From NCBI GenBank assembly GCA_022821905.1, contig JAJECS010000006.1, forward strand, positions 186,001 to 250,000: 64,000 nt of DNA, in the 5' to 3' direction. Below are positions 8,334 through 17,065 of this stretch, in pieces. Each line of letters begins with the position of its first letter. Position 1 is the first letter of the stretch. The translations under genes and the position numbers were made by a program. This DNA is from Chloroflexota bacterium. Lineage in GTDB: Bacteria; Chloroflexota; UBA11872. The notes under the pieces were generated by a model, which saw only the letters and a program-made list of their open reading frames with translations, was not told the origin of the DNA and searched no databases.

Positions 8334-8936
8334 GTGGCTACATCGCCTGAACCTGCCGGGACCGTGACGACCGCCGCGCGCGACGAGGCCGGTTGGTTTG
8401 TGATCAACACCTACTCGGGCTACGAGGGCAAGGTCAAGGACAACCTGGAGCACCGCGTGGTCTCCATGGACGCCTCCGACAAGATCTTCGACGTGATCGT
8501 GCCGACCGAGGAAATCGAAGAGGTCAAGCACGGCCAGCGCCGCCGCGTGAAGCGCAAGATGTATCCCGGCTACGTGCTGGTGCGCATGGTGCTGGACGAC
8601 GAGTCGTGGCTGGTGGTGCGCAATACGCCGGGCGTGGTGAACTTCGTCGGCTCGGGCAATCGCCCAACGAGGCTGCCGCCCGAGGAAGCCGACGTGATCT
8701 TCAAGCAGATGGAGGGCGAGACTCCGCGTCCGGAGGTCCGCATCCAGGCCGGCGAGCGCGTCAAGATCATCGACGGCCCCTTCACCGATTTCTTCGGCAC
8801 GGTGGACGAAGTGCTCGACGAGAAGGAGCGCTTGCGCGTGCTTGTATCCTTCTTTGGCCGCGAAACCCCGGTCGAGCTGGACTTTCTCCAGGTGGAGAAG
8901 CAGAGCGGCGGGCCGGTGGCCGGGGCCGGAGGCTAG
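8334..8936 (+). CDS. nusG: Transcription termination/antitermination protein NusG
   Basis: A 200-residue protein with the NGN domain (WFVINTYSGYEGKVKDNLEHRV, PTEEIEEVKHG, KMYPGYVLVRMVLDDESW) and a C-terminal KOW domain (GERVKIIDGPFTDFFGTVDEV). NusG binds RNA polymerase, controls pausing and Rho termination, and couples transcription to the ribosome through S10. Start is GTG 8334 with AGGAGGGG upstream. It lies between secE and rplK, as in most bacteria. Confidence 0.96.
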   Translation: MATSPEPAGTVTTAARDEAGWFVINTYSGYEGKVKDNLEHRVVSMDASDKIFDVIVPTEEIEEVKHGQRRRVKRKMYPGYVLVRMVLDDESWLVVRNTPGVVNFVGSGNRPTRLPPEEADVIFKQMEGETPRPEVRIQAGERVKIIDGPFTDFFGTVDEVLDEKERLRVLVSFFGRETPVELDFLQVEKQSGGPVAGAGG

Positions 8937-8948
8937 GCTCGAGACAAC

Positions 8949-9374
8949 ATGGCACGCAAGGTCCGATCCATCGTGAAGCTGCAGCTTGCCGCCGGGCAGG
9001 CCACTCCGGCGCCGCCGGTTGGTCCGGCGCTGGGCAGCCACGGCGTCAACATCGTCGAGTTCACCAAGCAGTACAACGAGCGCACCAAGGACCAGATGGG
9101 CTCGGTGATTCCCGTCGAGATCATGGTCTACGAGGACCGCTCGTTCACCTTCGTCACCAAGACGCCGCCGGTGTCCGATCTCCTGCGCAAGGCCGCCGGG
9201 GTCGAGAAGGGCGCCGCCATTCCGCATGAGGAAGTGGTGGGCACCATCACCCGGCGTCAGCTGCGGGAAATCGCCGAGACCAAGATGCCGGACCTCAATG
9301 CCTACGACGTCGAAGCCGCCGAGCGCGTGATCGAAGGCACCGCCCGCAGCATGGGCGTTCTGGTGGAGGGCTAG
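8949..9374 (+). CDS. rplK: 50S ribosomal protein L11
   Basis: The 141-residue protein shows the L11 pattern: [20 protein letters not shown] at the N-terminal domain, [12 protein letters not shown], and the RNA-binding C-terminal domain with [15 protein letters not shown]. It binds 23S rRNA at the GTPase-associated centre together with the L10-L12 stalk encoded just downstream. The start is ATG 8949, and the stop is 3 bases before rplA, whose ribosome site lies inside the end of this gene. Confidence 0.97.
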   Translation: MARKVRSIVKLQLAAGQATPAPPVGPALGSHGVNIVEFTKQYNERTKDQMGSVIPVEIMVYEDRSFTFVTKTPPVSDLLRKAAGVEKGAAIPHEEVVGTITRRQLREIAETKMPDLNAYDVEAAERVIEGTARSMGVLVEG

Positions 9375-9376
9375 CC

Positions 9377-10093
9377 ATGCCGCGTCACGGCAAGCGCTAC
9401 CGGCAGGCGGCGGAGATGGTGGATGCGGAAGCCAGGCTTTCGATTTCCGACGCCGTCGACCAGCTGGTGCAGTTCCCGCCCGCCAAATTCGACGAGACCG
9501 TCGAGCTGCACATGCGGCTCGGCGTGGACCCCACTCACCAGGATCAGCAGGTGCGCGGCACGCTGTCCCTGCCGCACGGCACGGGGCGGTCGATCCGGGT
9601 GATCGCCTTCGCCACGGGCGACGGCGCCACTGAGGCACGCGAGGCGGGGGCCGACGAGATCGGCACGGACGACCTGGCCAAGCGCATCCAGGGCGGATGG
9701 CTCGACTTCGAGGCGGCGGTCGCCATGCCCGACACCATGCGCATCATCGGCCCGTTGGGGCGGATTCTCGGTCCGCGCGGGCTCATGCCGAACGCGCGCG
9801 CGGGAACCGTGACCAACGACGTGGGCCGGGTCGTCAAGGACCTCAAGGCCGGGCGCGTCGAGTTTCGGGTCGAGCGCTTGGCCAACATCCACGTGCGCGC
9901 CGGGAAAGTGTCAATGGGCGCCGCGGCGCTCAAGGAGAACCTCGCCGCGATCGTCGACGCGATCGTGCAAGCGCGACCTGCCGCCGCCAAGGGCACCTAT
10001 CTGCTCTCGGCCACGCTGACCACATCCATGGGTCCGGGCATTCCGATGGACGTATCCCACATTCACGAGGAGGCCGCGGCGCTGGCCGCCTGA
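9377..10093 (+). CDS. rplA: 50S ribosomal protein L1
   Basis: The 238-residue protein carries MPRHGKRYRQAAEMVD at the N-terminus, FDETVELHMRLGVDPTHQDQ and the L1 signature around GPLGRILGPRGLMPNARAGT. It forms the mobile L1 stalk by the E site. In many bacteria it also represses its own mRNA. The gene follows rplK after two bases and is separated from rplJ by 177 bases that contain an L10-type leader. Confidence 0.97.
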   Translation: MPRHGKRYRQAAEMVDAEARLSISDAVDQLVQFPPAKFDETVELHMRLGVDPTHQDQQVRGTLSLPHGTGRSIRVIAFATGDGATEAREAGADEIGTDDLAKRIQGGWLDFEAAVAMPDTMRIIGPLGRILGPRGLMPNARAGTVTNDVGRVVKDLKAGRVEFRVERLANIHVRAGKVSMGAAALKENLAAIVDAIVQARPAAAKGTYLLSATLTTSMGPGIPMDVSHIHEEAAALAA

Positions 10094-10125
10094 GGCGCCC
10101 AGCACACCAGTCACAACCCTTTGCC

Positions 10126-10193
10126 GTCAGCCGAAGACTGCGGGTGCGATGCATAAGCTCCCCCCTGGGGACGCCCGCCGAGGCGCGAATGAC
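10126..10193 (+). promoter_or_regulatory. Ribosomal protein L10 leader RNA
   Basis: The rplA-rplJ gap matches the L10 leader family: GCCGAAGACTGCGGGTGC near the 5' side and CGCCCGCCGAGGCG on the 3' side. GCGGGTG (10140-10146) pairs fully with CGCCCGC (10172-10178), with one G-U pair. GCC (10130-10132) can pair with GGC (10182-10184), and GTCA (10126-10129) with TGAC (10190-10193), closing the bulged stem. By family knowledge, the L10-(L12)4 complex binds this RNA and represses rplJL translation. The rplJ start is 78 bases downstream. Confidence 0.8.
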
Positions 10194-10270
10194 CACGCGA
10201 GCGGCGCGTGTCACGGTGCGCCGCCTGGCGATGCGGCACGAGGTCATTCACGGAAAGGACGTTGACACGC

Positions 10271-10807
10271 ATGGCCACCAAGGCCGAAAAGGTCGCAATC
10301 GTCGATGAGCTGGGGGCGGCGCTGACCGACGCGCCGCTGAGCATCGTTGCCGGCTACTCCGAGCTCTCGGTGTCCGACATGCAAGAGCTGCGGCGCCAGA
10401 TGCGCGAGACCGGCGCGACGTTTCGCGTGGTGAAAAACTCGCTGGCGATCCTGGCGGCGCGCCAGAGTAACGCCGGAGACCTGGAGCCGTTCTTTCACGG
10501 CCAGACCGCGTTCGCGTTCAGCGGCGAGGACGTCATTGGAACCGCGCGCGCCTTGCGAGGCTTCGCCGCCGCCAATCCCAAGATGGAGATTCGCGGCGGT
10601 GTGGCCGAGGGCCAGACGCTCGACGTCGACCGCATCGCGCGACTGGCCTCGCTCTTTGGGGTCGAGCAATTGCACTCGGAGTTGGTTTGGTCGATCGAAA
10701 GCCCGATTTCCGGCCTGGTCCACACCCTGGCCGGCACGATTCACGGATTGGTTTACGCGTTGCAGGAGCGCGTCGAACAACTGCAACCACACGCGGAAGG
10801 AGCGTGA
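10271..10807 (+). CDS. rplJ: 50S ribosomal protein L10
   Basis: The 178-residue protein starts MATKAEKVAIVDELGAALTD and has the L10 pattern (VAGYSELSVSDMQELRRQMR, FRVVKNSLAILAARQ). Its C-terminal helix (ALQERVEQLQPH) is where L7/L12 dimers attach. I chose ATG 10271, with GGAAAGGA upstream. An in-frame GTG at 10208 would run into the leader RNA and is not credible. It forms the base of the ribosomal stalk and is cotranscribed with rplL, 3 bases downstream. Confidence 0.96.
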   Translation: MATKAEKVAIVDELGAALTDAPLSIVAGYSELSVSDMQELRRQMRETGATFRVVKNSLAILAARQSNAGDLEPFFHGQTAFAFSGEDVIGTARALRGFAAANPKMEIRGGVAEGQTLDVDRIARLASLFGVEQLHSELVWSIESPISGLVHTLAGTIHGLVYALQERVEQLQPHAEGA

Positions 10808-10810
10808 CGG

Positions 10811-11197
10811 ATGGCCACGATAAGCAAGGACGACATTCTCAGCGCGATCGACTCCATGACGGTGGTGGAGCTCAGCGAGCTGGTGGAGGCGCTGAAGGAG
10901 AAGTACAACGTCACCGGCGCGCCGATGGCAATGGCCGTGGCGCCCGCGGCCGACGGCGCCAACGGCGCGGCGGCCGAGGCGGAGCAGACCGAGTTCACCG
11001 TGCACCTGGAGTCTTCCGGCCAACAGAAGATCCAGGTCATCAAGGCCGTGCGCGAGATCACGGGACTTGGCCTGCGCGAGGCCAAGGGCGTGGTCGACGC
11101 GGCGCCGGGTCCGGTGAAGGAAGGCGTCTCGAAGGACGAGGGCGACCAGATCGTCGCCAAGCTTGCCGAGGTGGGCGCCACCGCCGAGTTGCGCTAA
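10811..11197 (+). CDS. rplL: 50S ribosomal protein L7/L12
   Basis: The 128-residue protein has the N-terminal dimerisation domain (ILSAIDSMTVVELSELVEAL), an Ala/Pro hinge around residues 40-58, and the C-terminal factor-binding domain with KIQVIKAVREITGLGLREAK and GVVDAAPGPVKEGVSKDEG. It recruits translation GTPases. Start ATG 10811 has GGAAGGAG upstream. No strong terminator follows; the next gene, a glycosyltransferase, begins only 30 bases later, so some read-through is possible. Confidence 0.97.
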   Translation: MATISKDDILSAIDSMTVVELSELVEALKEKYNVTGAPMAMAVAPAADGANGAAAEAEQTEFTVHLESSGQQKIQVIKAVREITGLGLREAKGVVDAAPGPVKEGVSKDEGDQIVAKLAEVGATAELR

Positions 11198-11227
11198 GCC
11201 CTTCCCGGCGGCTTCGGGAGGCCGTCC

Positions 11228-12103
11228 ATGGTTGACGCGGTTGTTGTGGCCCATGGCAGCGGCGCTCGAGCGCGCCGCTGCATCAATGCGCTGCGCCACA
11301 GCTCCCAGCCGCCGGGGCGGATTGTGCTCGTCGACACGTCGGGCGACAGCGCCGCGCTGGCGTCGTTTTCGGACGACGAGCCGTGGCTGCACGCCATCGC
11401 GCGCCCGGACAACCCCGGCTATGGCGCGGCCGCAAACGACGGCATCGCCGCCACCGACGCGGCCTATGTGCTGGTCATGAACGACGACGTGTACGTCGAC
11501 CGCGACGCCATCGAGCACCTCGTGAATCACGCGGAAGCGGCGCCCGACGTCGCGTGCGTCGGCCCCGATTTCAGGAACCTTGACGGCTCGCCGCAGGAGG
11601 GCGCGTTTCGCTTTCCCGGCGTGGCGCAAGCCGCCATCGACGCCTGGCCCGCGCCGGCGTGGCTGCGGCGCGGGCGGCTCAACGGGCGCGTGGCGGCGGA
11701 TGGCGTCCCCGTGGACATCGACCACCCCCTCGGCGCCTGCATGTTGTTGCGGCGGCTGGCCGTCGACCTCATCGGCGGCTTCTCGCCGGAATACTGGATG
11801 TATTGCGAGGAGATTGACCTCTGCCGGCGGCTCAAGGACTACGGCTGGCGCGTGGCGCAGGTGCCGGCGGCGCGGGTGTGGCACGTCGGCGGCGCCAGCA
11901 CCGGCGAACAGCCGGATCGCATGCTGGCGCAGCTCTACCGGAGCCGCGTGCGCTGGTACCGCACGCACACGTCGCCGCCGGTGGCCACGGCGGCGCTGGC
12001 GGCCATGCGCTGGGGGCTGCGAGCCCGCTCGGCCATGGATGAAGCCGCCGGCCGGTCGGTGACGGGCGTTGCCGGCGCGCTGGCGGCCCTCGACGAGTCG
12101 TGA
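11228..12103 (+). CDS. Family 2 glycosyltransferase (rhamnosyltransferase-like)
   Basis: The 291-residue protein has the GT-A fold of GT2 enzymes: VVVAHGSG at the first strand, NPGYGAAANDGIAA, and the metal-binding VMNDDVYVD motif. LIGGFSPEYWMYCEEIDLCRRL is the acceptor-side motif typical of WbbL-like rhamnosyltransferases. No membrane segment is evident. It is first of three consecutive GT2 genes followed by GT4 and GT39-type genes, suggesting assembly of one envelope polysaccharide. Start ATG 11228 has GGGAGG upstream. Its stop overlaps the next GTG start by four bases. Confidence 0.88.
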   Translation: MVDAVVVAHGSGARARRCINALRHSSQPPGRIVLVDTSGDSAALASFSDDEPWLHAIARPDNPGYGAAANDGIAATDAAYVLVMNDDVYVDRDAIEHLVNHAEAAPDVACVGPDFRNLDGSPQEGAFRFPGVAQAAIDAWPAPAWLRRGRLNGRVAADGVPVDIDHPLGACMLLRRLAVDLIGGFSPEYWMYCEEIDLCRRLKDYGWRVAQVPAARVWHVGGASTGEQPDRMLAQLYRSRVRWYRTHTSPPVATAALAAMRWGLRARSAMDEAAGRSVTGVAGALAALDES

Positions 12104-12867
12104 GTCGCCCGGCGCCGCTGAGCGCGATCGTGATCGCCGCGGGTGAGGCGGCCAACATCGAGCCGTGCCTGCGGACGCTTGCCTGGTGCGACGAGTGCCT
12201 GGTCATGGACGCGTTCAGCGCCGACGGCACGCCGTCGGCGGCTCCCGCTGGGACCCGCGTGGTCGAACGCCGCTTCACCACGTTTGCGGCCCAACGGCAG
12301 GACGCCCTTGCCCGCGCCGCCTACGACTGGGTGTTTTTCGTCGATGCCGACGAGCGCGTGTCCGACGAGCTGGCCGCGGAAGTGCGCGCTCGCGCGGGAC
12401 GCGAGGCCCATGCGGCCTATGACGTGCCGCGGCTGAATCGAATCTTTGGCCACTGGATGCGCGGAAGTGGATGGGCGCCCGACCATCAGTTGCGCGTGAT
12501 GGACCGTCGCCGTGTGAGCTACCCCATCGAGCGCGCGGTGCATGAAGTGCCCGACGTCGACGGGAGCATCGGGGTGATCGAGGCGCCGCTGGTTCACCAC
12601 AGCTATCGCACGATCCGCGAGTTTCGCCGCCGGCAGCGGCGCTACGCGCGGATGCAGGCGCACAGCCTCTACCAAGCTGGCGTACGGCGACGCCGCACGG
12701 CGGTCGTGGCGCAGCCCTTGCGTGAGATTCGGCGTCGGCTGGTCGAATACAACGGCTACCGTGACGGCTGGGTGGGCGTGCAATTGGCGCTGCTGATGGC
12801 CGAGTACGAGTGGCGCCTGCAGCGCGGACTGGCCCGGTGCTGGCGCCGCGGCGCCGCGACGGGTTGA
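12100..12867 (+). CDS. Family 2 glycosyltransferase (WaaE-like)
   Basis: The 255-residue protein shows PLSAIVIAAGEAANIEPCL at the nucleotide-sugar site, the FVDADERVSDELA metal-binding motif, and the RLNRIFGHWMRGSGWAPDHQLR and VHEVPDV segments seen in the WaaE/KdtX group of GT2 enzymes. In that group the product is often a glucosyl or heptosyl linkage, but no LPS core genes are visible here, so the acceptor is unknown. It is translationally coupled to the previous gene through a GTGA overlap, and the third GT2 starts nine bases after its end. Confidence 0.86.
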   Translation: MSRPAPLSAIVIAAGEAANIEPCLRTLAWCDECLVMDAFSADGTPSAAPAGTRVVERRFTTFAAQRQDALARAAYDWVFFVDADERVSDELAAEVRARAGREAHAAYDVPRLNRIFGHWMRGSGWAPDHQLRVMDRRRVSYPIERAVHEVPDVDGSIGVIEAPLVHHSYRTIREFRRRQRRYARMQAHSLYQAGVRRRRTAVVAQPLREIRRRLVEYNGYRDGWVGVQLALLMAEYEWRLQRGLARCWRRGAATG

Positions 12868-12875
12868 TTCGCGCC

Positions 12876-13799
12876 ATGCGGGCATCCGCGGTTGTGGTGA
12901 CGCACCAATCGGCGGGTCACATCGGCGCGTGCCTCGAGGCGCTTCAGGCTGACAGCGATGGCGAGCTCGAGATCATCGTCGTCGACAATCGGTCGAGTGA
13001 CGGCACCGCCGAGCAGGTGCGCCGGAAGTTCCCAACGGTAACGCTGCGTGTCACCCACCGAAATATCGGCTACGGCGCCGCCGCGAACATCGGCATCAGC
13101 CTTGCCACCAGCGACCCCATCCTGGTCCTCAACGCCGACGCGGTCGTCGAGCCGGGAGCGATTGCGGCGCTGCGGGACCGATTCGAGGCCGAGCCCAGCC
13201 TCGGGTGCGTGAGCCCCGTCCACCTGGACGCCGACGGCGGAAGCCTTTCCCCGGCCCGCGCGTTTCCTTCCGTCGGCGCGGCGATCGCTGACGGCACGAT
13301 GCTGGAGCGCTGGCTGCGAGGCTCGGCCGTGCTGCGGTCCTACAACCGTGACGCCGCCCCGCCCGACGCGACCCCGGATTGGCTCGACGGCGCCTGTCTC
13401 GCGTTCCGCGCTCGCGCCTTGCGCGATGTCGGCGGATTCGACGCGGGGTACTTCATGTATTCGGAGGAGCTTGATCTGCACCGGGCGCTGCGGACGGCTG
13501 GATGGACCTGCGCCGTCGAGGATGCCGCGCGTGTGCGGCATGTGGGCGGCGCATCGGCGGGACGCGATCTTGTGGCCCGTGAGCGAAATTTCTTCCGCAG
13601 TCGCTATCGACTGGCGGGCAAAATGTGGGGGCGCCCCTTCGCCGTGTTCCTGCGCCTATTCGTGGCCCTCGTCAATCTTGTGAGGCTGGCCGAGCAGCTC
13701 GTGCGCTTGCTGCTCGGTCGCGGTTCGCCCTCGCCGCGCGTGGAGGCCAGCCGCATCGCACGCGTCACGCTGTGGCAGTGGTTCGGCTGGCGCCGCTAG
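12876..13799 (+). CDS. Family 2 glycosyltransferase with C-terminal hydrophobic segment
   Basis: The 307-residue protein begins MRASAVVVTHQSAGHIGACL and has EIIVVDNRSSDGTAEQVR, NIGYGAAANIGISLA, the VLNADAVVEPG metal site, and the motif VGGFDAGYFMYSEELDLHRAL. It is close in pattern to the GT2 at 11228, so the two may add similar residues. A hydrophobic segment (FAVFLRLFVALVNLVRLAEQLVRLLL) near residue 270 may bind the membrane. I chose ATG 12876 rather than the upstream in-frame start because the GT2 fold begins there and it avoids a long overlap. Confidence 0.86.
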   Translation: MRASAVVVTHQSAGHIGACLEALQADSDGELEIIVVDNRSSDGTAEQVRRKFPTVTLRVTHRNIGYGAAANIGISLATSDPILVLNADAVVEPGAIAALRDRFEAEPSLGCVSPVHLDADGGSLSPARAFPSVGAAIADGTMLERWLRGSAVLRSYNRDAAPPDATPDWLDGACLAFRARALRDVGGFDAGYFMYSEELDLHRALRTAGWTCAVEDAARVRHVGGASAGRDLVARERNFFRSRYRLAGKMWGRPFAVFLRLFVALVNLVRLAEQLVRLLLGRGSPSPRVEASRIARVTLWQWFGWRR

Positions 13800-13842
13800 T
13801 GGTGGTGACGGCCGACCGCCTCACGCCGAAGAGCCGGCGCTA

Positions 13843-14991
13843 GTGCCCGCGCCGACGCGCCGGATTCTCTTTGTCACCGCTGAGTTTCCGCCGCGCCGCG
13901 GCGGGATCGCCGATCACGTGATCCGCCTGCGCTCCTCGCTCGAGGATCTCGGTGCGCGCACCTATGTGGCCACCGAGGCCGTGCCGCAGGACAGCCCCGT
14001 CGATCGTGTCTATCGCCTGGCGCCGAACCCCTGGCCCTGCCAGATCGTCAACGTTCTTCGGCTGGTTAGGCGATTCCGGAACGACATCGTGCATATTCAA
14101 TACCAGGCCGGGGCCTTCGACTCGGCGCTGCAAGCGCCGCTGATGCCCTGGGCGCTGCGCCTGATGGGATATGGCGGCCTGGTCGTCGTCACGTTTCACG
14201 ACCTGGGAGAGCCGTTTGTCTTTCCCCGCGCCGGCCCGTTGCGCCGACGCGTCGTGGACCTCCTGCGTGGCTGGGCGGACGTCTGCATTTACGTCGACGC
14301 CCTCGATCGCGCCTGTGTGAGCGCTCGCATCCCGGGCGAGTGGCGTCGATCCCAGTTCATTCCGGCCGGGCCGACCATCGAGCCTCCCGCGACGTTGGGA
14401 TCGCGGGAGGAGGTTCGCCACGCCCTGGGATTGCCGGCGGACGCCTTTCTCGTCGGGTTCTTTGGCTTCCGGCAGGCGGGAAAGGGGCTGGAGCCGCTGG
14501 CGTCCGCGATGCGAAGTCCGGCAATGGCGGACTGCGGCGCGCGGCTTGCGCTGATCGGCGGCGCAGGCCCCGATGTCAACGCGCGACGGGCGGCGGCCCA
14601 GGTGCCGCCGTCAACGTTCGCCGGCGTCGACGTGTTGGAGCCCGGCTACCTGGAAGCTCCCGAGATATCGCGGTGGTTGCGCGCCTGCGACGTGGCGGCT
14701 CTGCCCTATGACGACGGACTTTCGACGCGCCGCGGGTCGTTCATGGTTGCCGCGGCCCATGGACTGCCCGTGGTAACGACGACCCCCGTGCGGCCCGACC
14801 TGCTGGATGTGCGCCCCGGCGAGGTGGCGTTCACGCCGGTGCGAGACCCGGAATCGCTGGCGGCGGCGCTGGTTCGCGTTCGAGACGAACCCGAGTACCG
14901 ATCGACGCTCGAGGCGGGATCGCGCGCCGTGGCTCGCCGCTACTCCTGGCGCCGCATCGCACGTCAGACGCTCGATGCCTACGGCGGGTAG
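13843..14991 (+). CDS. Family 4 glycosyltransferase
   Basis: The 382-residue protein has the two-Rossmann GT-B layout. The N-terminal domain starts RRILFVTAEFPPRRGGIADHV, the loop typical of GT4 acceptor binding, and the C-terminal donor domain contains GFFGFRQAGKGLEPL and DVAALPYDDGLSTRRGSFMVAAAHGLPVV. The usual GT4 EX7E motif is not obvious. Start is GTG 13843. It overlaps the next gene by 17 bases. It probably transfers a sugar from a nucleotide donor in the same polysaccharide pathway. Confidence 0.85.
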   Translation: MPAPTRRILFVTAEFPPRRGGIADHVIRLRSSLEDLGARTYVATEAVPQDSPVDRVYRLAPNPWPCQIVNVLRLVRRFRNDIVHIQYQAGAFDSALQAPLMPWALRLMGYGGLVVVTFHDLGEPFVFPRAGPLRRRVVDLLRGWADVCIYVDALDRACVSARIPGEWRRSQFIPAGPTIEPPATLGSREEVRHALGLPADAFLVGFFGFRQAGKGLEPLASAMRSPAMADCGARLALIGGAGPDVNARRAAAQVPPSTFAGVDVLEPGYLEAPEISRWLRACDVAALPYDDGLSTRRGSFMVAAAHGLPVVTTTPVRPDLLDVRPGEVAFTPVRDPESLAAALVRVRDEPEYRSTLEAGSRAVARRYSWRRIARQTLDAYGG

Positions 14992-17008
14992 CGTCGGCAC
15001 AGCTGCCGCGACGCTGGTCCGAGAGCGGCGATTGGCGCGCCTCCTCACCCCCGAGGGAGCGGTGCTGCTGCTCGTGGTGCTGGGTGCCGGCCTGCGCCTG
15101 TGGAATCTGGAGGGACTGGGCGACTTCGACTTCGACGAAGTTGCCGCCATCTGGTACGCGCGCGCCGGTTTGCTCGATATCGTGGCCGATCTGGCCGCGG
15201 CGCCGTTCGAGCACCCCCCGCTCTACTACATGGGGCTGCACCTGTGGATTGGCTGGTTTGGCGAATCCGAGCCGATGGCGCGGGCCTTCTCGATCACCTT
15301 CGGGCTGCTGCTAATCCCCGCGACCTACCGCCTGGCCCGTTGCTATGTCTCGGCCTGGCCCGCGGTGGTCGCCGCGGTAGTCGTCACCACCTCACCGCTG
15401 CTGGTGTTCTTCAGCCGCGAAGCGCGGATGTACGCGCCCGCGGCTCTCTTCGCCGTGCTATCGCTCTGGCTGTTCGAGCGTGCCATGCGCTCCGGTCGGC
15501 GGCGCGATTGGCTGGGACTGGCCATCTGCGTCGCGGCGGGTTGCTACGTTGATTTCACCGTGGCGATCGCGGTCTCCGCCATGGCGCTGGCCTTGCCCTG
15601 GCATTGGCGGCGGCACCGCCGCCGCGTGCTGGTCTTCGTCGCCGTGGGCGCCGCGATCCTGGCCGCAGTCCTGCCCTGGCTGATCCTGGCGCGCGGGCTG
15701 CACGACAGCCTGCCGGCCTTTGGAACCGGCGATCTCGCGCCGGGATTGCTGGTCGAGATTGGCCGCATGGCGTGGCTCGATCTGCTGGTCGGCAATGAGG
15801 AGGTGCGCAGCGGGCGGCTCGCAACCGCATTTGCCGTGGGCGCGGCGTCGCTCGTGGTGGGCGGCGTCGCCGCCGTCCTCCTTCGCCGCCGCGGGGGACT
15901 CATGCTCGGATTCGTGGCGTCCGTAGTCGCGTTTCTCGCGCTGTTGCTCATCTTCGACAAGCCGTATCAGCCGCGATATCTCCTGCCGGCGATTCCCGCG
16001 ATCGGTGTGCTCGTCGCCGCGGCATTCGACGCCGCGCCGCGGGTTCCGTTGCGGAATCTGGCCGCCACGGGCGCCGCGCTGGTGCTATTGGTCGGGCCGG
16101 TGGCGGCGAGTCGCGCCTATTTCACCGACTACGTGCGGGGCGACTATCGATCGATCACCACGACCATCGAGACGCTCGCGCGGCCCGAGCGCCCCGGCCT
16201 CGCCGAAGGCAAATTCCGCGACGCCGTGGTACTCGCGGGTCCCTGGCAAGGGTGGTTCTGGCGGCACTACTTCCCCGACTTTCTCGACAAGGTCGATGTC
16301 TGGCTGTTGCCCGACGAGGTGCCGCCGGCCGTGGATGCGCTGGAGGTCGAACGCAAGCTGGGGCAGGCGTCGCGAAATCACAACCGCGTCTGGGTGGTGC
16401 TGGCGGGGCTGGAGCAGGCGGATCCCCAGAAACTCACGGAGAAGTGGCTCACACGCCACCTGTGGCAGGCGCGGTCCGATGTCTACCGCAACGGTGTGCT
16501 CCAGTTGTACATGACGCACGTCTACGATTTCGTGCAACGCGAGGGCCAAATCAATGTCAACGATGACTTCGAGATGGCTGAAATGTGGTTCACCGGTCAC
16601 CGCAAAGACCAGGGGCCGCGGGAGGCGGGCGACGGCATGCGCTTCAGCATCCGCCTGGCGATGCCGGCGCCGGTCGACTACGACTTGCGGATTCGAGTGT
16701 GGGTGGAGAGCCCGACCGGCGAGGTCTATTCCAAGGAGTTCCACGCGCAGAACGTCAACGGCCAACGCACCTCGGCCTGGTCGCCCGGCGAGGTCCATGA
16801 AGTCCGAACCGGGCTTTGGATTCCGGCCGACGCGCCACCGGGCACCTACCAGACCTTCATGGCGTTTGTGGGGCCAGATGGCGAGGGTCTGCCGGTTACA
16901 GGTGAGTTCGCGCTGCGGACCTACGTTGGTCAAAAGGGCCTGTGGCTCGGCCGCACGGTATTCGTGCCGCCGTCCATCGGTGGGCAGGATGGGGCCGAGT
17001 CGAGCTGA
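14975..17008 (+). CDS. GT39-type membrane glycosyltransferase
   Basis: A 677-residue protein with about ten hydrophobic segments between residues 20 and 390, then a soluble C-terminal half of about 280 residues. The first periplasmic loop carries FDFDEVAAIWYAR, the acidic pair used by lipid-phosphosugar-dependent GT-C enzymes of the PMT/ArnT type, followed by HPPLYYMGLHLW. Such enzymes transfer sugars from a polyprenyl-phosphate donor on the outer face of the membrane. I chose ATG 14975; a longer in-frame start at 14807 lies entirely within the GT4 gene. The C-terminal region has no family I recognise. Confidence 0.82.
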   Translation: MPTAGSVGTAAATLVRERRLARLLTPEGAVLLLVVLGAGLRLWNLEGLGDFDFDEVAAIWYARAGLLDIVADLAAAPFEHPPLYYMGLHLWIGWFGESEPMARAFSITFGLLLIPATYRLARCYVSAWPAVVAAVVVTTSPLLVFFSREARMYAPAALFAVLSLWLFERAMRSGRRRDWLGLAICVAAGCYVDFTVAIAVSAMALALPWHWRRHRRRVLVFVAVGAAILAAVLPWLILARGLHDSLPAFGTGDLAPGLLVEIGRMAWLDLLVGNEEVRSGRLATAFAVGAASLVVGGVAAVLLRRRGGLMLGFVASVVAFLALLLIFDKPYQPRYLLPAIPAIGVLVAAAFDAAPRVPLRNLAATGAALVLLVGPVAASRAYFTDYVRGDYRSITTTIETLARPERPGLAEGKFRDAVVLAGPWQGWFWRHYFPDFLDKVDVWLLPDEVPPAVDALEVERKLGQASRNHNRVWVVLAGLEQADPQKLTEKWLTRHLWQARSDVYRNGVLQLYMTHVYDFVQREGQINVNDDFEMAEMWFTGHRKDQGPREAGDGMRFSIRLAMPAPVDYDLRIRVWVESPTGEVYSKEFHAQNVNGQRTSAWSPGEVHEVRTGLWIPADAPPGTYQTFMAFVGPDGEGLPVTGEFALRTYVGQKGLWLGRTVFVPPSIGGQDGAESS

Positions 17009-17065
17009 AGGCGGGCGCCGCGGCCGGCAAGCATTTGCCCTGTACTCGTCTCCCGAGTCGCCGTG

